Source: an uncultured Paracoccaceae bacterium
Lineage (GTDB): Bacteria; Pseudomonadota; Alphaproteobacteria; Rhodobacterales; Rhodobacteraceae
Assembly (NCBI GenBank): GCA_947495295.1
Contig: CANLYJ010000009.1
Location: 19,958 to 83,957, forward strand
Reading direction: 5' to 3'
DNA: 64,000 nt
Part shown: one piece after another, positions 54,402 through 62,971 of the stretch
How positions within the stretch are numbered: the stretch's first letter is position 1
Layout of the letters: each line of letters starts with the position of its first letter
Notes under the pieces: model-generated
Told to the model about the DNA's origin: nothing
Databases searched by the model: none
What the model saw: the letters and a program-made list of their open reading frames with translations, nothing else
Translations under genes and position numbers: made by a program

Positions 54402-55303
54402 AAATAGGTATGCTCGCGCGTAACCCAGAGCTCTATTCGCACAAACGATTGGTTGAGGCCGCTGAAGAGCGCGGGCATCAACTCGACATCATCAACACCT
54501 TACGCTGCTACATGAATATCGCGTCGCGCAGGCCAGAGATTTATTACAATGGTGACAAGCTGGAAGGCTATGATGCGATCATTCCCCGGATCGGGGCCTC
54601 CGTCACGTTCTACGGGATGGCCGTCCTGCGCCAGTTTGAAATGATGGGCGTTTATCCTGTGAACGAAAGCGTGGCGATTGGCCGTTCGCGTGACAAGCTG
54701 CGGTCGATGCAGCTGTTGGCGCGCGATGGCATTGGCTTGCCAGTGACGACCTTTGCACATGATCCCAAACAAACCGAAGAAGTTTTGGAATTGGCTGGTG
54801 GCGCGCCCTTGGTCATCAAACTGCTCGAAGGCACACAAGGTCTAGGCGTTGTTCTGGCCGATACGGACAGGTCCGCAAAATCTGTGATCGAGGCATTCCG
54901 CGCTACCAAAACCAACATCCTAGTACAGGAATTCATCAAAGAGGCAGGCGGCACCGACATCCGCGCCCTTGTAGTCGGCGGCAAGGTCGTGGCCGCGATG
55001 CAGCGCACCGGGGCCGAAGGTGAATTTCGCTCCAACCTGCATCGGGGCGGGTCGGCCAAAATCATCAAACTGTCGCCTGAAGAACGCTCAACGGCCGTGC
55101 GGGCGGCAAAATCAATGGGTTTGAACGTGTGCGGGGTTGATATGCTGCGCGCCAATCACGGGGCGGTCGTGATGGAGGTCAATTCCTCACCCGGTCTGGA
55201 AGGCGTCGAAAAGGCTTCTGGTATTGATATCGCAGGCAAGATTATCGAGTTCATTGAAAAGAATGCCAAACACGGTGCGACAAAGACCAGGGGCAAAGGC
55301 TAG
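54398..55303 (+). CDS. rimK: RimK-family ATP-grasp alpha-L-glutamate ligase
   Basis: This 301-aa protein adds glutamate residues to the C-terminus of ribosomal protein S6 (or a related target). The ATP-grasp pattern shows [39 protein letters not shown], and [26 protein letters not shown]. Its length equals E. coli RimK. It is fully embedded: overlapping the protease-like gene upstream and touching the AstE-like gene downstream. Confidence 0.92.
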   Translation: MKIGMLARNPELYSHKRLVEAAEERGHQLDIINTLRCYMNIASRRPEIYYNGDKLEGYDAIIPRIGASVTFYGMAVLRQFEMMGVYPVNESVAIGRSRDKLRSMQLLARDGIGLPVTTFAHDPKQTEEVLELAGGAPLVIKLLEGTQGLGVVLADTDRSAKSVIEAFRATKTNILVQEFIKEAGGTDIRALVVGGKVVAAMQRTGAEGEFRSNLHRGGSAKIIKLSPEERSTAVRAAKSMGLNVCGVDMLRANHGAVVMEVNSSPGLEGVEKASGIDIAGKIIEFIEKNAKHGATKTRGKG

Positions 55304-56346
55304 TGGCCAAAAGACCAGGTTTTATGATTGGGGACACCGTTGTTCCCGCCGGACAACGTTTGACAATTGATTTGCCGGTCAGTGTGCTGTCCGATCACAC
55401 GCCGGTTACGATGTCAGCCCATGTTATTCATGGCAAAGAGGCCGGTCAGACAGTCTTTGTCAGCGCAGGCATCCATGGTGATGAGGTGATCGGGATCGAG
55501 ATCGTGCGCAGGCTGTTGGATTCGCCAAAGCTGCGTGGTTTGCGGGGTACGCTGATCGTTGTCCCTATCGTCAACTCTTTTGGGTTTATCAATAAATCCA
55601 GATATCTGCCCGATAGACGGGACCTGAACCGCTGTTTTCCGGGCAGCGAAGGTGGATCGCTTGCAGCGCGGTTGGCACATCTGTTCCTCAGCGAGATTGT
55701 GGCGAAATCGGACCTCGGTATCGACCTGCATTCGGCAGCTATTCACCGCACAAACTATCCGCAGATTCGCGTGACACCCGGGGATCGCGATATGCGTAAA
55801 CTAGCCGAGGTGTTCGGAGCCCCAATCATCATGAAATCGCCATTGCGCGATGGATCACTGCGCAAGGCCGCGGATGATCTCGGAAAAATGGTTCTCCTCT
55901 TTGAGGCGGGCGAAGCTCTGCGGTTTGACGAAACATCGGTGCGGGCTGGGCTGGTCGGCATATTACGACTTCTGAAATCGCTCGGCATGATACCAAGTAA
56001 GGGTATCGTCCCTGCCAAGGCCCCACCGCAATTTTGCCCATCAAGCAAATGGTTACGCGCGCCGATGGGCGGATTGTTTCGCAGCTTCCGATCAGACGGC
56101 GATCTTGTGCAGGAAAACGATGTGCTGGGGTCGGTAGCTGACCCGTTTGGTGAAGAAGAACGGGACATTATGGCCCCCTTTGGCGGCATCATCGTTGGGC
56201 GTGCGGTCATGCCTGTCGTCAATGAAGGTGACGCAGTATTCCACCTCGCACGCGTCGGATCGCTCAAAGAGGCCGAGAGCAAGCTGGACGAACATGCAAC
56301 CCAACTATCAGATGATCCCCTGTTCTATGAAGACGAGATCATCTGA
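55303..56346 (+). CDS. Succinylglutamate desuccinylase/aspartoacylase-family protein
   Basis: This 347-aa zinc carboxypeptidase-like hydrolase starts at GTG 55303, overlapping the rimK stop by one base. Zinc ligands are visible as GIHGDE and the later DLHSA; DRRDLNRCFPG contributes substrate-binding Arg residues. The C-terminal barrel (GGLFRSFRSDGDLVQENDVLG) is lipoyl-like. Linked to rimK, it may remove or recycle glutamyl or acyl groups; the substrate is unproven. Confidence 0.87.
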   Translation: MAKRPGFMIGDTVVPAGQRLTIDLPVSVLSDHTPVTMSAHVIHGKEAGQTVFVSAGIHGDEVIGIEIVRRLLDSPKLRGLRGTLIVVPIVNSFGFINKSRYLPDRRDLNRCFPGSEGGSLAARLAHLFLSEIVAKSDLGIDLHSAAIHRTNYPQIRVTPGDRDMRKLAEVFGAPIIMKSPLRDGSLRKAADDLGKMVLLFEAGEALRFDETSVRAGLVGILRLLKSLGMIPSKGIVPAKAPPQFCPSSKWLRAPMGGLFRSFRSDGDLVQENDVLGSVADPFGEEERDIMAPFGGIIVGRAVMPVVNEGDAVFHLARVGSLKEAESKLDEHATQLSDDPLFYEDEII

Positions 56347-56349
56347 TCT

Positions 56350-56973
56350 TCATCGGTCCAAGGCGCCCTTTCCAGCAATGATCTTGTCGCGAAAGCCAGC
56401 AATGCGTCTGATCCGGGTGTCCGATTGCTTTGCTGAATTCAGGTTAAGGACATAGCTTTTGCGACGGCCACGCGTGAGGTTATCAAATGCCTCAGCCATT
56501 TCCGGATCCGCAGCCAATGCGTCGACCAGTTCTTTTGGAAGATCGGACTCGGTTGTTTCCTTTGGTGCTTTCAAACCTTTGGCGGCATATTTCATCGCCT
56601 CATCCAGATAGGAGCGAATGATAGCCTCCATATCGGCGACTTGTTCGTTTTCGGTGAAGCGTAGCATATCGCGGTGCCGGCTGTTTGGCCCTTGTCGTTC
56701 GAGAGCGCCGTGCGGGTCTTTCAGGAGCGCAGCCTCAAAGAAACTCAGTCGAAAATTGCTGCGAAACGCACCGATTATGGCGATGTTGCGGCCAGCATGG
56801 CGGTAGCACGGATGCCCCCATTTTAATGTTTCGTCCAGATCCATGCTGCGACAGATCTGGCGCAATCGTGCCAGACCCGATCCCCAGATTTGCGATGCGC
56901 AGGTCGGCGTGTCGAACTTGTCGCAGCGCCCGCAGCCTTTGTCGAAATAGTCTTCTATCTTTGTGATCATCAA
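56350..56973 (-). CDS. YdeI/OmdA-type (DUF1801) protein
   Basis: This 207-aa protein has a DUF1801-like N-terminal domain (ARLRQICRSMDLDETLKWGHPCY, NIAIIGAFRSNFRLSFFEAALLKD) and a C-terminal helical OmdA-type region (PKELVDALAADPEMAEAFDNLTRGRRKSYVLNLNSAKQSDTRIRR, described in parts). The family is linked to bacteriocin or peptide-stress protection in some species. It converges on the rimK operon with 3 bp between stops. No partner gene. Confidence 0.84.
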   Translation of the reverse strand: MMITKIEDYFDKGCGRCDKFDTPTCASQIWGSGLARLRQICRSMDLDETLKWGHPCYRHAGRNIAIIGAFRSNFRLSFFEAALLKDPHGALERQGPNSRHRDMLRFTENEQVADMEAIIRSYLDEAMKYAAKGLKAPKETTESDLPKELVDALAADPEMAEAFDNLTRGRRKSYVLNLNSAKQSDTRIRRIAGFRDKIIAGKGALDR

Positions 56974-57039
56974 CTGCCATCACTCCATCTGCGAACGACT
57001 GAACAAGTTGTGGGGCGATGTCTCGTCCCACAACGCACC

Positions 57040-57414
57040 TTATTTGCCGGTAGGCCCATATGTTGCTTCTTGGGCAAGTGCAGTTAGAACTATTAACGAT
57101 CCGACCACCCAGGCATTCCATGTTACAACAGAATCAAAGGTAAACTGGACGACCCAAGGCAGGCTGATCAACACCGCGCCTAACGCGATGCCTGACCATG
57201 CTTGAAGCGCATGGTGCTTTTTGTAGCTGAATGCAGCAATCGCCAACGCCAGAAGTCCCATCGCCATGAATGCACCAGCTTCGGCAACCACAGTTCCTGA
57301 TGCCAGTCTTTGTGAACTGAACAAGAGAAATGGCGATAGTATTAGCCAGAAACCACAACCACTATAGAGCCAGCGAAACGTCTCGTTTGACTGAACGGGG
57401 GGGCGTGCCCCCAA
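57040..57414 (-). CDS. SPW-repeat membrane protein
   Basis: This 124-aa protein has four hydrophobic segments in two SPW repeats: GCGFWLILSPFLLF, then LGAVLISLPWVVQF with WNAWVVGSLIVLTA. Probably an inner-membrane protein of unknown role. The frame begins at TTG 57414; no internal ATG precedes the first helix, but no strong ribosome site is seen, so the start is uncertain. It follows the EF-hand gene by 5 bp on the same strand. Confidence 0.72.
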   Translation of the reverse strand: MGARPPVQSNETFRWLYSGCGFWLILSPFLLFSSQRLASGTVVAEAGAFMAMGLLALAIAAFSYKKHHALQAWSGIALGAVLISLPWVVQFTFDSVVTWNAWVVGSLIVLTALAQEATYGPTGK

Positions 57415-57419
57415 AGGGT

Positions 57420-57668
57420 TTAGATGTCACCGTCGGGATCTCCGATGATGTAGGCATCCACGGCACTTGCGATTTCATCGGTGTTCAAGAAGCCGTCGGC
57501 ATCAAAATCCAATGCGACAAACACCGCTTCTGTCAGTCCTGGGTAGATAACGGTCATTTCTTCGAACGATGCTTTTTCGTCGCCGTTGATGTCCAAGAAT
57601 GCGTTCATTGCGGGCGCAGTCGTAGCCATCAAGGTCGCGAGAAGAGCAATCAAAGTCACTCGTCTCAT
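57420..57668 (-). CDS. Small exported EF-hand protein
   Basis: This 82-aa protein has a signal peptide (about 1-20, MRRVTLIALLATLMATTAPA) and two calcium-loop motifs: DINGDEKASFEEM and DFDADGFLNTDEI, each with Asp/Asn at loop positions 1, 3 and 5 and Glu at 12. Likely a periplasmic Ca2+ binder. A third acidic DPDGDI closes the protein. It precedes the SPW gene and is probably co-transcribed. Confidence 0.8.
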   Translation of the reverse strand: MRRVTLIALLATLMATTAPAMNAFLDINGDEKASFEEMTVIYPGLTEAVFVALDFDADGFLNTDEIASAVDAYIIGDPDGDI

Positions 57669-58184
57669 GTTTCTCTCCCTGAGAAATATGCGGTCTACAA
57701 TGGACCGGTCAGAAATCTTTACTCTCTTTCTGGCACTTGTGAATTGGGAAAATGAGATGCGTTATTTACATATAAAACAGATACTTAGCGACCGAAACTA
57801 CGCACCGTTATGCAGTGTTGTGTCAGCGTCACCTTTTTCCGTATTCGAATCAGTCTGCCGGTCCTCAAATTGCACGGCGAAAGTTTCCTGCATTGTTGAT
57901 TTCGCTAGCGGTGGCGCCACGATACAACGTTGTCTGCCTCATCAACACTTGAGCTATTTGCGATCCGTCAAATGGCGAGCAGAGGGAATTATCAATCAAC
58001 CCTCGCACGTTGTCAGCGTGCCAGGATTGATCCGCTATTTATGAAGAACTTGACGGCCAACAGCGGTGACTGCTGGTCCCAATTAAGAGATCTACTATGA
58101 CCCACGAACGCGCCACACCTGAAAAGGACGTGACACGCCTTAACCCTCAAGCTACAACACAGCTCATGGCATGAGAGTTGGCGG
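57669..58184. other. 516-bp intergenic region
   Basis: The sequence is relatively A/T-rich with short frames only. Nothing I could assign as RNA, repeat or coding sequence. It separates the EF-hand gene from the DUF1344 gene, which read in the same direction. Confidence 0.5.
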
Positions 58185-58481
58185 TTAACTTCCGCCATCC
58201 GTGTCCGCAGGCAATGCAACAGCAAGACGGGTCATCGCTGTGATTTCAGTCATACCGTCTTCTTCACCTGGGAATGTGAATTCGAAGAATACACGATCAC
58301 CTCGACCCAGATTAGCTGGAATGTCGATGTTTGGCGGAAGCTGCCAAACTGTTTTGTCTTCGAGCACCACGATGCCATCTTGACGGTCGTAGGCCATAAC
58401 GAGGCCTTCTGTTTCATCAGCAATGGCGGAACTAGCGACAAGGCCAGCGAAGGCGGCAGAAAGCGCAAGCAATTTAGACAT
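58185..58481 (-). CDS. DUF1344-like exported protein
   Basis: This 98-aa protein has a signal peptide (about 1-21, cleavage after SSAIA). The mature part EGLVMAYDRQDGIVVLEDKTVWQLPPNI resembles DUF1344, a small beta-barrel-like periplasmic domain (GxVxxxDxxxxTIxLxDGxxYxLP). It ends in an acidic tail. Function unknown. Upstream lies a 383-bp stretch with no clear gene. Confidence 0.75.
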   Translation of the reverse strand: MSKLLALSAAFAGLVASSAIADETEGLVMAYDRQDGIVVLEDKTVWQLPPNIDIPANLGRGDRVFFEFTFPGEEDGMTEITAMTRLAVALPADTDGGS

Positions 58482-58864
58482 TTCTTAATCCTCAAGAGGA
58501 CAATGCTCCGACCGCAACCATTGCGTCTGGAGCGATCAGGCGGAGCCTCTCACCTGATTGATCAGCAAATGGGAAGACCACATCGAAAGAACAAGTGGCT
58601 ATAGCCGCTGATGACAATAAATATTTGGCCTTAGCTCAGTTTAGATTACCCAAGGTCTTACGTGGGTATTTCTCGCCTAAAGCATAATTATTATGCGTTA
58701 TGAGCGTGTTCCTCCTGAGTATATATTCGTTGGGCGGAGGCGGCCCATGTTGCCTCAACAACGCAAGAAATACTGTCCCACCCCGGACTTGCGCGGGTCG
58801 TCTTCGCACTCTTCGGTACGGCAGTCGTCGATACCCGGGATCACATGCTGCCACCCCACCGGAA

Positions 58865-58960
58865 CTATTCAGTTTGTCCAGCTTCCACGTAGCGTTTCAG
58901 GTTATCGAAGATAGCCTGCCATCCATCACGCATGAGGACAGATTTCGTCGGTTTTTTCAT
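58865..58960 (-). pseudogene. Possible C-terminal fragment of a SRPBCC/AHSA1 protein
   Basis: A 31-codon frame reads RDGWQAIFDNLKRYVEAGQ before the stop, like the last helix of AHSA1-type SRPBCC proteins (GWxxxxDNLxxYLE). No N-terminal part is found upstream, where mgtE ends five bases away. The rest of the gap from 58482 to 58864 holds only short frames. Confidence 0.35.
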
Positions 58961-58965
58961 GACAG

Positions 58966-60336
58966 TTAGATCAGCCATGGCATCATGAGTGTTGCGAGGC
59001 TGAGTACAAAGAAGAAGCCAGCCATGTCGGTAACGGTCGTCAAAAGCGGACCGCTTGCGACTGCGGGATCTTGTCCAATGCGTTTCAACACAAGTGGCAC
59101 CACGCCGCCGATGGAAACAGCCAGCATAGTGTTCAGACACAGTGCCGCGCCGATGACCAGACCCAGTGCTGGGCTGCCCTTCCAGACCCACGCAACAATC
59201 CCGATGAGAATGCCCAATGCGATCCCGTTGATGACGCCGACGCTGATTTCCTTCAGCCAGACTTTGAAAGCATCTTTCGGCCTAACAAGACCAAGGCTGA
59301 GTTCTCGCATCGTTACGCCAACCGCTTGGTTGCCAGAACACCCCGACATGTCGGACACCATTGGCAGAAAGACTGCGATTGCGATGACCGCGAGCAGGGT
59401 TTCCTCGTAAGCAGAGATCACCGACGCGGCTATCATGTTCAGCACGATGTTAGCTGACAACCACGCCAGCCTGCGGCGTGACCGCAGCCATGTCGGCATT
59501 GATCGTAACTCATCGCCAACAACACCCTGCCGCTTGAGGCTTTCGCTTTCGGTGCGTTCGAGGACGGCCTCTGCAACGGCCGATCGCGATACCGCGCCGA
59601 CCAACTGGCCTGTCGCATCAACAACGGGCACTCCCAGGAACGGATGTTCGTTGAAGAGGTCTTCCAAATGTTCGAGTGTCGTATCGACGGACACGGCCTG
59701 TGCTGGCACCATTATCGATTGCAGCGATGCGGACCGTTTCGCAGTTAGCAGTCCGCGAAGGGAAACGACACCACAGAGTGTGCCGGTTTGGTCAGTGATA
59801 TAGGGGTGTTGGCCCCGGTACCGCTCGAATTCATCATCGTCGGTTGCCAGATCGCGTAGCACTTTTCCGACGGTGTCAGTGTCCAGAGACTTGAATACAT
59901 GAGCCACCATCAAGCCGCCAGCAACATCGTCGTCAAATGCCGCCAAGCGCCGCACGTCAGCGGCATCGTCCGCGTCCATCTCCAACAGAATGGCTTCGGC
60001 GTCATCAGCATCCAGTTCACCAATAACGTCGGCCTGAACGTCACTGCCAAGCTCTTCCAGGATCTCAGCCGCCCGTTCAGGATCTAACCGTTCAACAAGA
60101 ACAACGGCCATTTCATTGGGCGCTTCTGCGATGAGTGCAGCCGCAAGTTCCACTGGAACAAGACCGAGCACAAAGTCACGCTCATCCGTTGAAAGCTCCA
60201 GTAGTTGGCGCAACGCTTCGGTATGGTGCAGCCGCGCCAGAAGTTTCGCGATTTTTTCCGCGTTCTTCTCATCAACGGCGTCGCGAATTGCGACGTCCAG
60301 TGCAGCTTCGTCGCCAATATCTGTATCGTCGGACAT
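58966..60336 (-). CDS. mgtE: Magnesium transporter MgtE
   Basis: This 456-aa protein starts at ATG 60336 (GAGGGG upstream). It has an N-terminal superhelical domain (RLHHTEALRQLLELSTDER), a tandem CBS pair (about 145-270, including LRGLLTAKRSASLQSIMV and HPFLGVPVVDATGQLVGAV), and five C-terminal membrane helices (MSGCSGNQAVGVTMRELSLG pore region). The family gates Mg2+ uptake by cytosolic Mg2+ bound at the acidic N/CBS interface. Third gene of a unit with lapA-like and an unknown gene. Confidence 0.93.
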   Translation of the reverse strand: MSDDTDIGDEAALDVAIRDAVDEKNAEKIAKLLARLHHTEALRQLLELSTDERDFVLGLVPVELAAALIAEAPNEMAVVLVERLDPERAAEILEELGSDVQADVIGELDADDAEAILLEMDADDAADVRRLAAFDDDVAGGLMVAHVFKSLDTDTVGKVLRDLATDDDEFERYRGQHPYITDQTGTLCGVVSLRGLLTAKRSASLQSIMVPAQAVSVDTTLEHLEDLFNEHPFLGVPVVDATGQLVGAVSRSAVAEAVLERTESESLKRQGVVGDELRSMPTWLRSRRRLAWLSANIVLNMIAASVISAYEETLLAVIAIAVFLPMVSDMSGCSGNQAVGVTMRELSLGLVRPKDAFKVWLKEISVGVINGIALGILIGIVAWVWKGSPALGLVIGAALCLNTMLAVSIGGVVPLVLKRIGQDPAVASGPLLTTVTDMAGFFFVLSLATLMMPWLI

Positions 60337-60369
60337 CTGTTTCACCCCTCGATTTGCGCGTTCGGTTGT

Positions 60370-60579
60370 TCAACTTCGCTTTGCCGTGGCACCAAAGGCC
60401 CAGCCAAGAACGAAGCCCAGTGACAGACAGGTCAGCACCAGAAATGCCCGCCGTGCTGCTATTTCCCAGTTGAAGAAACGCAACTCGATCACTGCTGCGT
60501 TCTGAACGACAAACAGTGCAACAAGACCGATCACACTGATCAGCATGACCCATTTGATTTGTCTCAGCAGTTCTTTCAT
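60370..60579 (-). CDS. LapA-family (DUF1049) small membrane protein
   Basis: This 69-aa protein has two hydrophobic helices (about 9-30, VMLISVIGLVALFVVQN, and 44-62, FLVLTCLSLGFVLGWAFG) with NAAVIELRFFNWEI between, typical of LapA/YciS. The start ATG is preceded by GGAG and overlaps the upstream gene by ATGA. LapA proteins help control lipopolysaccharide assembly in enteric bacteria; here the role is only inferred. Confidence 0.8.
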   Translation of the reverse strand: MKELLRQIKWVMLISVIGLVALFVVQNAAVIELRFFNWEIAARRAFLVLTCLSLGFVLGWAFGATAKRS

Positions 60580-61010
60580 GAGGGTGCTCCATTGCGGTTG
60601 TGATGAGGAATGCCTCGCCCTGCGATCATGCCCAAAGCAGCACATGCGCGAAGCACAGAGTGGTAGTGGCGCTTCATGTCACCTTCGTTTGATGAGCCGT
60701 TCTCCATCGACGACAGCATAATTGTGCGATCAATTGGCCCAAGTGGATCAAAGTGGTTTACATCACCAATCGAAGCATCGAGTACATCCAACATGATCAG
60801 CGTCAGCGTGCCACGCATCCAGGGAAGCGTCGGAATCTGCAGGATACGGTCAAAGACCTCACCAGCAGCAGGACAAACGCCCGCTACGACAAGTTGTGGG
60901 CCGGATCGGTGACCTCGCAAGCGATAGCCATATGGGATGCCTTCGCGTTCGGTTGCAAGCACCTCAACGAAGCCGGATTCTTGTTCGTTCAGTTTTGTCC
61001 AATTGGTCAT
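60576..61010 (-). CDS. Hypothetical protein, unrecognised (144 aa)
   Basis: It has no signal peptide or membrane helix and no domain I can name. The N-terminal third is beta-like (GFVEVLATEREGIPYGYRL, GPQLVVAGVCPAAGEVF), the middle contains LPWMRGTLTLIMLDVLDAS, and the C-terminal part is helical (HYHSVLRACAALGMIAGRG). Its end overlaps the lapA-like start by ATGA, so it belongs to the same unit as mgtE. Confidence 0.65.
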   Translation of the reverse strand: MTNWTKLNEQESGFVEVLATEREGIPYGYRLRGHRSGPQLVVAGVCPAAGEVFDRILQIPTLPWMRGTLTLIMLDVLDASIGDVNHFDPLGPIDRTIMLSSMENGSSNEGDMKRHYHSVLRACAALGMIAGRGIPHHNRNGAPS

Positions 61011-61206
61011 GGTCGTTTTCCCTTTCAGCCATGTCAGATACTGAATGCCGACCGTTGAGGGGCACTGCTCAGGATGGCGGTTAGAAAAAGGGGGTGGCTT
61101 TCGCCGCCCAAGTGATCACGCAGGCAAGGCAATTGGGACAGTTCATGGACTGACCGAGGCAATGGTGAGCCAGTGGGCCTGACGTGAAATCTTATTGGCA
61201 GGGGCG

Positions 61207-61419
61207 TTATTCGTCGTCAGAGACGGCATTGATTGCAGCACCAGTTCCGCGAACCGCCAGCTTGCCAACACCGACGACACCACGTGCGGCCAATTTGGTT
61301 GTACCCGCGGCAACACCAACGGTGTTGTCGATGACCCTGTCAGTCGAACAGGCAGACATCGTCATGATTCCCATGACAGCGATTGCAGCAACGGCTTTAC
61401 GCGTGTTCCAAAATTCCAT
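61207..61419 (-). CDS. Small lipoprotein (70 aa)
   Basis: The start is set at ATG 61419 with AAGGA 7 nt upstream; the frame extends 32 codons further without a site. The signal peptide ends in lipobox TMSAC (Cys near residue 24). The mature part is Gly/Ala/Val-rich with TTKLAARGVVGVGKLAVRG, an amphipathic repeat-like stretch. No family recognised. It lies nearly 200 bp upstream of the unknown-lapA-mgtE unit on the same strand. Confidence 0.7.
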   Translation of the reverse strand: MEFWNTRKAVAAIAVMGIMTMSACSTDRVIDNTVGVAAGTTKLAARGVVGVGKLAVRGTGAAINAVSDDE

Positions 61420-61882
61420 CGTCTCTTCCTTTCCCAACAAAAGGGTTTGGTTCTGTGCAGGGCTAAGCGTTCGCCTCTGCTGAGACGTATTTAGGCGATG
61501 CAGATGAATGCGCATAACGAATAATAAATATATATAAGATAAGTTATGCTTATCTATTTCTTGAGCATCGCCAAATGCTTTTGAGTTACCAAAGGGTCAA
61601 TTCACCGACATGAAACCTAACCAGACTGAGCGTCAGATAACAAAGGGATCGATCGCGGGGCTGTGGTGCCAAGCACTTCAGCTATGATCCATGCGCCAAA
61701 CTCACGTCATCCATCACGAGAACTCGTTTTCTAAGGTATTGGAATGTTGCTATGACGCCACCGTGGAAGCAGGTCAAAATCCACTTCGGGGTTGCCGTAA
61801 AGCGCCGGTCCCAACCCGGCCCTTGCCGCGTCTGCTTCCACCTCGCCTATCTATAGCGTTTACGAAGTGAATTGCGTTTCAA
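61420..61882. other. 463-bp intergenic region with A/T-rich inverted repeat
   Basis: It contains AGATAAG-ttatg-CTTATCT (61537-61555) in a very A/T-rich stretch between the small lipoprotein (reading left) and the LysR gene (reading right). This could be an operator or a promoter element; nothing else is recognised. Confidence 0.5.
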
Positions 61883-62842
61883 ATGAGCATCTCTCATGAT
61901 CACGGCATGGATATCACGCTTCTCAAAACCTTTCTTGAAGTCGCTGCGACCGGATCCTTCGTGTCTGCGTCTGAACGGCTCTACGTGACACAGTCAGCTG
62001 TCTCGTTGCGCATTCAACGTTTGGAGGACTCACTTGGCAAACCGATGTTCACGCGGTCCAAGGCTGGGGCAGAACTCACAAATGCCGGGCGCGAATTTGA
62101 ACGTTACGCGTTGTCGATGATCCGTGTCTGGGAAGAGGCCCGCCAGCAGGTGGCCATCCCCGAAGGATTTACCCGCAGCCTGACCATTGGTGCGCAATAT
62201 TCGCTTTGGCCGCGGCTTGGCTTTCGCTGGATCGATGGTTTGCGGCAGGCCGCACCAGACCTCAACATCAGGGCCGAACTGGGGATGCCTGACCGCCTGA
62301 CCCGCTTTCTTGTGGAAGGCATCATGCATGTCGGTCTGCTCTATATGCCGCAGATCCGGCCCGGTTTGATCGCGCAAGAGGTCATGGCAGAGGAACTGGT
62401 ATTGGTCGCGTCATGGCCAGACGCTACAATCGAAAACCTTGAAAACTACGTTTTTGTTGATTGGGGCCCTGAGTTTGTGGGCGCTCATGCTCTGGCACTC
62501 CCGGATTTGACCAACCCTGGGCTCACCTTCTCGCTCGGTGCGATGGTGGCGGAATATGTGATCAACCGCCAAGCGTCAGCCTACCTGCCCGCGCGCTACG
62601 TCAAGAAGTACATCGACAGCGGACAGCTACACCTCGTACCGGACGCGCCACGCTTTCCATATCCGGTCTGGGCCGTGTGGCGGGAAGACCTTGATCCCAA
62701 ACTGGCGGAAATCGCCAGGTCAGAACTCGCGAAGGTTGCAGGGGCTGCTGAGGCGGATGGCGACGCCGTGTTGGAACAACTGCGCGAGATTAGCGATGAT
62801 CAGGTCGTGGAAGTCCTTGGTGAAGAGGTGAAAGTTACATGA
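61883..62842 (+). CDS. LysR-family transcriptional regulator
   Basis: This 319-aa protein has a winged helix-turn-helix at about residues 10-66 (LKTFLEVAATGSFVSASERLYVTQSAVSLRIQRLED, described in parts) and an effector domain with SLTIGAQYSLWPRLGFRWI and FVDWGPEFVGAHAL. The start could be ATG 61883 or ATG 61907; neither has a clear ribosome site. The effector is unknown. The next gene encodes a highly biased outer-membrane-type protein 129 bp downstream, a possible target. Confidence 0.92.
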   Translation: MSISHDHGMDITLLKTFLEVAATGSFVSASERLYVTQSAVSLRIQRLEDSLGKPMFTRSKAGAELTNAGREFERYALSMIRVWEEARQQVAIPEGFTRSLTIGAQYSLWPRLGFRWIDGLRQAAPDLNIRAELGMPDRLTRFLVEGIMHVGLLYMPQIRPGLIAQEVMAEELVLVASWPDATIENLENYVFVDWGPEFVGAHALALPDLTNPGLTFSLGAMVAEYVINRQASAYLPARYVKKYIDSGQLHLVPDAPRFPYPVWAVWREDLDPKLAEIARSELAKVAGAAEADGDAVLEQLREISDDQVVEVLGEEVKVT

Positions 62843-62971
62843 GCAATTATCGCTTCAAGCATGATTATTTTGAATTTCCCTTAATTACACTCTTTCCCTA
62901 AATATCCACTCAGCAGAGATGCTCCCGATCCTGAGGAAGGACGGGTCACCTTGTTGGGAAAGGATAGACCC

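Noticed and set aside
57586..58044. 152-codon plus-strand open frame
   Set aside because: It begins antisense to the EF-hand signal peptide and has no protein-like pattern or ribosome site.
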